Assembly (NCBI GenBank): GCA_002684655.1
Contig: NYVR01000092.1
Span: 1-36,210, forward strand
DNA from: Planctomycetota bacterium
GTDB lineage: Bacteria; Planctomycetota; UBA1135; UBA2386
Direction of reading: 5' to 3'
DNA length: 36,210 nt
Shown here: piece by piece, positions 31,699 to 36,210 of the stretch
Position numbering within the stretch: position 1 is the first letter of the stretch
How the letters are laid out: each line of letters starts with the position of its first letter
The notes under the pieces: model-generated
What the model was told of the DNA's origin: nothing
The model's database searches: none
What the model saw: the letters and a program-made list of their open reading frames with translations, nothing else
Made by a program: the position numbers and the translations under genes

Positions 31699-31720
31699 AG
31701 CATACCTCCCCCCGTATGCT
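31699..31720. promoter_or_regulatory. Palindrome with outward-facing -10-like arms (divergent promoter)
   Basis: AGCATAC-N8-GTATGCT is a perfect 7-bp inverted repeat in the 43-bp gap between two divergent starts. Each arm reads as TATGCT pointing outward: 31715-31720 toward the plus-strand ATG at 31730, and 31704-31699 toward the minus-strand ATG at 31686. It may be the paired -10 elements of both promoters, an operator, or both. Confidence 0.42.
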
Positions 31721-31729
31721 GCCTCCTGC

Positions 31730-33316
31730 ATGTCCTCCTCGAACGGAAAGATGCACTGGCTCTGGTGGCCCTTGCTGACGCTGTCGGTCGCGGCCGCAGG
31801 TTGGTTCGCCTACGCCGTCAGCCGACGCTTGCCGTATCCGCACGAGCTCGAGTGGATGGAGGGCGCGCTCGCCGACCACGCTGCGCGCGTCGCCGACGGC
31901 CTGCCGCTCTACTGCGAGCCCAGCGCCGAGCACGTGCCGTTCCTTTACTCGCCGCTGCTGTTCTGGCTCGGCGGACTCGGCATGTCGTTGGGCGTCGACG
32001 GCGTGATCGCGCTGCGATCCATCGCCTGCGGCTTCTCCGTCGGCTGCGCCATGCTGATCGGACACTGGGTGCGCGTCGAGTCAGGCAAGCTGGTGCCGGG
32101 ACTGGTGGCGACCGGCATGTTCCTGGCCGGCTACGGCTGGCTGGCGTGGTGGTTTGACCTCGCGCGCAACGACTCGCTGTTCGTCTTCCTAGCGCTCGCC
32201 TCTGCGTATCAGCTCCGGCACGGAGGCGGACGGCGATGGCTGTGGGCCGCGATGCTGGCGACAGCCGCGCTGTTAGCCAAGCAGTCGGCGCTGATGTGGC
32301 TGCCGGCCGTCGGCGTGGGTTGCCTGTGCTGGGACTGGCGCGTAGCGCTGAAGTACGGGCTCACGTGCGCAGTCATGATGGGTGCGTCTTTGGGCCTGCT
32401 GCACTTGACGACGAACGGGTGGTCGACGTTCTACCTGTTCGAAATGCCGAGCCTCCACGGCGTCGTCGGCGACCGCAAGCTGGGCTTCTGGATCGAGGAC
32501 GTCGTGCCGATGTCGCCGCTGTTGCTGCTCGGGTTGATCGGCTTCGTCACGCGAATCCGAAGCGACGCTGGCGCCGCGCTCTACCTAGCGGCAGTCGGCA
32601 GCGGCGGACTGCTGACGTCATACCTGTCTCGCATGCACGTCGGCGGCTTTGACAACGTGATGATGTATGGCTTCGCCGGCGGATGCGTGCTCGCCGGCGT
32701 CGCCGCAGCAGCGCCCTTGAGGTCGCTGCGCGCCGCCGCGCCCGCGCTGCTGCTGGTGCAGCTCGCCTGGCTTGGCTCTTCGGCCTACGCGCGCGGCGAC
32801 GCGACGCTGTTCCCGTCAGCAGCACACGCGCGCGCGCATGAGCAGCTGCGCGAAGTCGTCCGTAATCAGGACGGCGCGGTGTGGATCCCAGGACACGGAC
32901 ACATCACCTACAGGGAAGGCAAAGGGACCGGCGCGCACGGTCAGGCGATCTTCGACGTCCTCCAGCTCCTGCCGAAGTTGCCCGACGGGATGCTCGACCT
33001 CACCGCGCTCTCCGACCCAGCGAAGCTCGCACACCTCCCAGAGCGGGCCCGCATAGCCGTCCAGAAGATGATGGGGCAATGCACGCGAGCGCTCGCGGAG
33101 CGCCGCTTCTCAGCGGTGATCATCGACGAAGTCGGCGCGGGTGAGTTTCCGGTGCTCTTCGGCGCAGGGCTCGTCGGCGCAGACGGGCGCGCAGGGACAG
33201 GCGACGAACCCTACGTACGCGCTCCAAGACACGCCGTCGCGGATCCAAGCGCGATCCGCCCGCTGCTGGGCTATGACGTGCACAGCCCCTACGTGATGCA
33301 GCGGCGACCGCAGTGA
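31730..33316 (+). CDS. GT39-like polytopic membrane glycosyltransferase
   Basis: This 528-residue protein has about ten transmembrane helices followed by a soluble extracytoplasmic C-terminal region of about 180 residues. Features fit the dolichyl/undecaprenyl-phosphate-sugar-using GT-C fold (PMT/ArnT-like): an acidic first loop with PYPHELEWMEG, the aromatic PFLYSPLLFWLGG, the RNDSLFVFLALAS helix and LLAKQSALMWLP. Such enzymes move a sugar from a lipid carrier to a protein or lipid outside the membrane. The donor and acceptor cannot be read. A shorter start at 31751 (MHWLWW), preceded by GGAAAG, is possible. It lies divergent from an anchored beta-sandwich protein, which could be an acceptor, though that is speculation. 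Confidence 0.78.
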   Translation: MSSSNGKMHWLWWPLLTLSVAAAGWFAYAVSRRLPYPHELEWMEGALADHAARVADGLPLYCEPSAEHVPFLYSPLLFWLGGLGMSLGVDGVIALRSIACGFSVGCAMLIGHWVRVESGKLVPGLVATGMFLAGYGWLAWWFDLARNDSLFVFLALASAYQLRHGGGRRWLWAAMLATAALLAKQSALMWLPAVGVGCLCWDWRVALKYGLTCAVMMGASLGLLHLTTNGWSTFYLFEMPSLHGVVGDRKLGFWIEDVVPMSPLLLLGLIGFVTRIRSDAGAALYLAAVGSGGLLTSYLSRMHVGGFDNVMMYGFAGGCVLAGVAAAAPLRSLRAAAPALLLVQLAWLGSSAYARGDATLFPSAAHARAHEQLREVVRNQDGAVWIPGHGHITYREGKGTGAHGQAIFDVLQLLPKLPDGMLDLTALSDPAKLAHLPERARIAVQKMMGQCTRALAERRFSAVIIDEVGAGEFPVLFGAGLVGADGRAGTGDEPYVRAPRHAVADPSAIRPLLGYDVHSPYVMQRRPQ

Positions 33317-33371
33317 GTCATCGGGCGGCCCCGCGGCCGGCGCCGCGTCAGGATCACCAACGCGACGATGC

Positions 33372-33812
33372 TCAGCAGAGCTTACCCAGGGCCGCCTGGA
33401 CTGCCTTGCCGTCGGCGAGGCCCTTGTAGCGCCCCATCCACTCCTTCATGAAGCGGCCGCGGTCCTTGCCGCCCTCAAAGCCGATTTCAGCGGCGAGCTC
33501 GCCGACCTTGGCCTCAACGTCCGCGGCGCTCATTTGCTCAGGCAAGTAGCCCTCGATCATCTCGATCTCGCGCTGCTCACGTGCCGCGATCTCATTCCGC
33601 CCCGCCGCCGTCGCTTGGTCGACCGTGTCAGCGCGTGTCTTGACGGCCTTTTGCAGGATCGCGAGCTCGTCTTCATCGGAGAGCTCGCCCTCCGCCTCAG
33701 CCTTCTTCTTGATGTCGCTGATGATCATCCGCAACACCGTGAGCTTGTCCTGCTCGCGGGCCTTCATGGCCGCCTTCATGTCGGCGGTCAACGTGTCCAG
33801 GTATGCGGCCAT
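33372..33812 (-). CDS. yqeY: YqeY (GatB/YqeY-domain) protein
   Basis: This 146-residue cytoplasmic protein matches the YqeY family end to end: an N-terminal helix with MKAAMKAREQDKLTVLRMII and DIKKKAEAEGE, then LQKAVKTRADTVDQATAAGR, IEMIEGYLPEQMSAADVEAK and a C-terminal KDRGRFMKEWMGRYKGLADG tail domain. YqeY resembles the tail of GatB, which helps amidotransferase bind tRNA, but its own role is not settled. The ATG shares one base with the gyrA stop (TGATG), so it is co-transcribed and probably coupled with gyrA. The 55 bp beyond its stop holds only short GC-rich inverted segments. Confidence 0.92.
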   Translation of the reverse strand: MAAYLDTLTADMKAAMKAREQDKLTVLRMIISDIKKKAEAEGELSDEDELAILQKAVKTRADTVDQATAAGRNEIAAREQREIEMIEGYLPEQMSAADVEAKVGELAAEIGFEGGKDRGRFMKEWMGRYKGLADGKAVQAALGKLC

Positions 33813-36210
33813 CAGTCGTTCTTCTCCTCTTCGCTGCCGGCCTCCTGGCCGCTGGCCTCTGGCTCTTCCTGCGGGATCCTAGCGACGCTGACGAGCTTGT
33901 CGCCCTTGCGCAGCGAGATGCAGCGTACGCCCTGGGTGTTTCGACCGATGACGCTGATGCCGCCGACCTCAGTGCGGACGATCTGGCCGTCCTTCGTGAT
34001 CATCATGACCTCGTCGTCATCGGCGACGCTCAGCAGGTTGACCACCTTGCCGTTCCGCTCGGTCGCGCGGATATCGATGATGCCCTTGCCGCCCCGCGTC
34101 TGAGAACGGTACTCCGAGACGCTGGTGCGCTTGCCGTAGCCATTCTCGCAGATCGTCATCAGCGTGCCGCCACCGTCGGTCACCACCATGTCGCAGACTG
34201 CGTCTCCAGCGTCGAGCTTGATGCCGCGGACGCCGACCGCGGTGCGACCCATCGCGCGCGCGCCCTCTTCACCGAAGCGGATCGACATGCCGTTCTTGGT
34301 GCCCAGCACGATGCTGTCGCCCTTGCTGCACATGTTGACCCCGACGAGCTCATCGCCGTCGTCCAGCCCCAGCGCGATCAGCCCGTTGGAGCGGACCTTC
34401 TTGTAGGCGCTGAGGACGGTCTTCTTGATGACGCCCTTGCGCGTGGCGCTGATAAGGAAACGCTCGTCGTCGAACTCGTCGACGCGGAGGATCATCGTGA
34501 TCTCTTCGTCGTCTTGGGTCTCGACGACGTTGATCAGCGCGCGCCCCTTCGCGGTGCGTCCGTAGCTGGGCAGCTCATAGACCTTCCTTACGTAGACCCG
34601 GCCACGGTTCGTGAAGAACAGCAGATAGTCGTGCGTCGACGCGACGAACAGCTTCCACAGGAAGTCTCCCTCCTTGAAGTCGGCGCCGCTGACGCCCTTG
34701 CCGCCTCGCCCCTGCGTCCGGTACTGATCCAGCGCCGTGCGCTTGATGTAGCCCTGGTGTGTGCAGGTCACGACCATCATCTCTTCGGGGATCAGGTCTT
34801 CGTCGACGAAGTTGCCGACCTCCTCGTCGCTGATAACCGTGCGGCGATCGTCACCGTATTGCTCGACCATCTCTTTCAGGTCCGTCCGCATCAGCCCGAA
34901 CAGCACCTCGCGGTCGGCCAAGATCGTCTTGTAGTAGGCGATCTTCTCCAGCACCTCCTGGTGCTCCGCCTCCAGCTTCTCGATCTCGAGGCCGGTGAGC
35001 TGCGAGAGTCGCATGCTCAAAATGGCGCGTGACTGGATGTCGCTGAGCTCGAAACGCGCGATCAGGCGCTGCCGCGCCTCGTCGGTGTTGGCCGACGACT
35101 TGATGATCTCGATGACCTCGTCGATGTTCGCGACCGCGAGGCGCAGGCCGTCGAGGATGTGCAGGCGCTCCTCGGCCTTACGGAGCAAGAAGCGCGTCCG
35201 ACGGCGGATCACGTCGATCCGGTGGTCGCGGTAGCACTCGAGCATCCGCTTGAACCCGAGCGTCCGTGGGCGGCCGTCGACGATGGCCAAGTTGATGATC
35301 GAGAAGGTGCTCTGCAGCTGCGACATCTTGAACAGCTTGTTCAAGGTCACCATCTCGTCGTCGACGGCCTTCTTAAGCTCGACCACGAGGCGGAGGCCGA
35401 CGCGGTCGTTGGACTCGTCGTTGACGTCGCTGATCGTGTCGATCTGCTGCGTCTTCACGAGGTGCTGGATCCGCTCAAGGATCGTCGTGGTCTTGATCTG
35501 ATACGGCACCTCGGTGAAGACGAGCTGCTTGCGGCCCTTCTTCTCCTCGAGGTGATACTTCGCGCGGCACGTGACGGAGCCGCGGCCGCTGGCGTAGGCG
35601 TTACGGATCCCGCTGCGCCCCATGATCATGCCGCCGGTCGGGAAGTCCGGGCCCTGCACCGTCTGCAGCAGCTCGTCGAGCGTGATCTCGGGGTTGCTGT
35701 AGAGCTTGTCGAGCGCGCTCGCCACCTCGCGGAGGTTGTGCGGCGCGAGGCTCGCGGCCATGCCTACCGCGATGCCGGTCGAGCCGTTGCAGACGAGGTT
35801 TGGGAAACGACCGGGGAGGACCACCGGTTGCATGCGCGTGCCGTCGTAGTTCTCGACGAGATCGACCGTCTCCTTGTCGAGGTCCTCCAGCATGTGCGTC
35901 GCCGGGTAGGCGAGCCGCGCCTCGGTGTATCGCATCGCCGCCGGTGGGCTGCCGTCGATCGCCCCGAAGTTGCCCTGACTGTCGACCATCGGGTAGCGCG
36001 TCGTGAAGGGCTGCGCCATACCCACCAAGGTCGGATAGACCACAGACTCGCCGTGCGGGTGGTAGTTACCCGAGGTGTCCCCGCAGATCTTGGCGCACTT
36101 GCGGTGCTTGCCACGCGGCCCGAGGTTCAGGTCGTTCATCGCGACCAATACTCGTCGCTGGCTAGGCTTGAGGCCGTCGCGAGCGTCTGGCAGAGCGCGC
36201 GAGAGGATCA
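33812..36210 (-). CDS. gyrA: DNA gyrase subunit A (5' end cut by the window edge)
   Basis: The frame stays open to the right edge, adding ILSRALPDARDGLKPSQRR, so the gene continues beyond the window by about 20 codons of the usual N terminus. GyrA breaks and rejoins DNA during supercoiling. Visible are the helix-turn segment GDTSGNYHPHGESVVYPTL, the catalytic tyrosine in AAMRYTEAR, PGRFPNLVCNGSTGIAVGMA and, in the C-terminal beta-pinwheel, GyrA-box-like QGRGGKG plus QTRGGKG. Alignment to E. coli without gaps from Ser83 to Tyr122 puts Pro at position 87 and Glu at 82. The tail is acidic (EEPEASGQEAGSEEEKND). YqeY follows with a one-base overlap. Confidence 0.96.
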   Translation of the reverse strand, partial: ILSRALPDARDGLKPSQRRVLVAMNDLNLGPRGKHRKCAKICGDTSGNYHPHGESVVYPTLVGMAQPFTTRYPMVDSQGNFGAIDGSPPAAMRYTEARLAYPATHMLEDLDKETVDLVENYDGTRMQPVVLPGRFPNLVCNGSTGIAVGMAASLAPHNLREVASALDKLYSNPEITLDELLQTVQGPDFPTGGMIMGRSGIRNAYASGRGSVTCRAKYHLEEKKGRKQLVFTEVPYQIKTTTILERIQHLVKTQQIDTISDVNDESNDRVGLRLVVELKKAVDDEMVTLNKLFKMSQLQSTFSIINLAIVDGRPRTLGFKRMLECYRDHRIDVIRRRTRFLLRKAEERLHILDGLRLAVANIDEVIEIIKSSANTDEARQRLIARFELSDIQSRAILSMRLSQLTGLEIEKLEAEHQEVLEKIAYYKTILADREVLFGLMRTDLKEMVEQYGDDRRTVISDEEVGNFVDEDLIPEEMMVVTCTHQGYIKRTALDQYRTQGRGGKGVSGADFKEGDFLWKLFVASTHDYLLFFTNRGRVYVRKVYELPSYGRTAKGRALINVVETQDDEEITMILRVDEFDDERFLISATRKGVIKKTVLSAYKKVRSNGLIALGLDDGDELVGVNMCSKGDSIVLGTKNGMSIRFGEEGARAMGRTAVGVRGIKLDAGDAVCDMVVTDGGGTLMTICENGYGKRTSVSEYRSQTRGGKGIIDIRATERNGKVVNLLSVADDDEVMMITKDGQIVRTEVGGISVIGRNTQGVRCISLRKGDKLVSVARIPQEEPEASGQEAGSEEEKND

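Noticed and set aside
33803-35032. 409-codon plus-strand open frame opposite gyrA
   Set aside because: gyrA is certain on the minus strand; the antisense translation is a shadow rich in Asp, Ala, Leu and Val.
1-36210. CRISPR array, insertion sequence, integrase, phage genes or toxin-antitoxin pair
   Set aside because: No regularly spaced repeats, transposase or integrase motifs, terminal inverted repeats or attachment-site duplication next to the tRNA were seen.

Overview
The window is GC-rich bacterial chromosome (roughly two thirds GC by eye) with dense genes, 2-150 bp spacers, frequent ATGA-type stop/start overlaps and few Shine-Dalgarno sequences. The gene set points to Planctomycetota or a close PVC relative. 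It has a divergent pair of secreted sulfatases, an azurin/PA14 protein coupled to a dehydrogenase-type beta-propeller, several membrane-anchored proteins built from carboxypeptidase-regulatory-like beta-sandwiches, and a GyrA with a GDTSGNYHPHGE-type active-site region. No mobile element, CRISPR array, phage gene or recognisable defence operon was seen. This is ordinary chromosome, with housekeeping genes mixed with lineage-specific secreted proteins.

Layout. 1-3642: the edge of an unidentified minus-strand gene, then a three-gene ABC importer (PhnD-type lipoprotein, ATPase, and a permease made of two fused PhnE-like halves). The binding protein resembles the family annotated as putative selenate binding proteins. 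3716-5763 (minus): biotin carboxylase and biotin carrier of an acyl-CoA carboxylase, split inside the BT region. 5911-10139 (plus): BolA, a small four-helix membrane protein and a 1126-residue secreted HExxH metallopeptidase-like protein. 10153-11520 (minus): GT4 glycosyltransferase. 11626-12552 (plus): tandem DUF4920 protein. 12554-15130 (minus): Sua5 and a sulfatase, with a second sulfatase divergent from it (15182-16900). 16944-19897 (minus): azurin-PA14 protein and beta-propeller operon. 20041-20748: PrsW-type membrane protease. 20840-20916 (minus): a CAU-anticodon tRNA that looks like tRNA-Ile2. 20957-24212: inositol-monophosphatase-like protein, ApaH (minus) and MurJ.

24216-31686 is mainly minus strand. 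It holds three type-II-anchored beta-sandwich proteins, a small exported protein and a NUDIX hydrolase, with SixA on the opposite strand. 31730-33316 is a GT39-like membrane glycosyltransferase. 33372-36210 (minus) is gyrA (5' end outside the window) overlapping yqeY.

Working together: the strongest functional units are the ABC importer, the two-subunit carboxylase arm (its carboxyltransferase must lie elsewhere), the azurin/propeller redox pair, the divergent sulfatases and gyrA-yqeY. Several starts lie only 6-9 nt after a -10-like hexamer, which suggests that leaderless or very short-leader mRNAs are common here. All functional names come from reading motifs by eye; no database search was possible.
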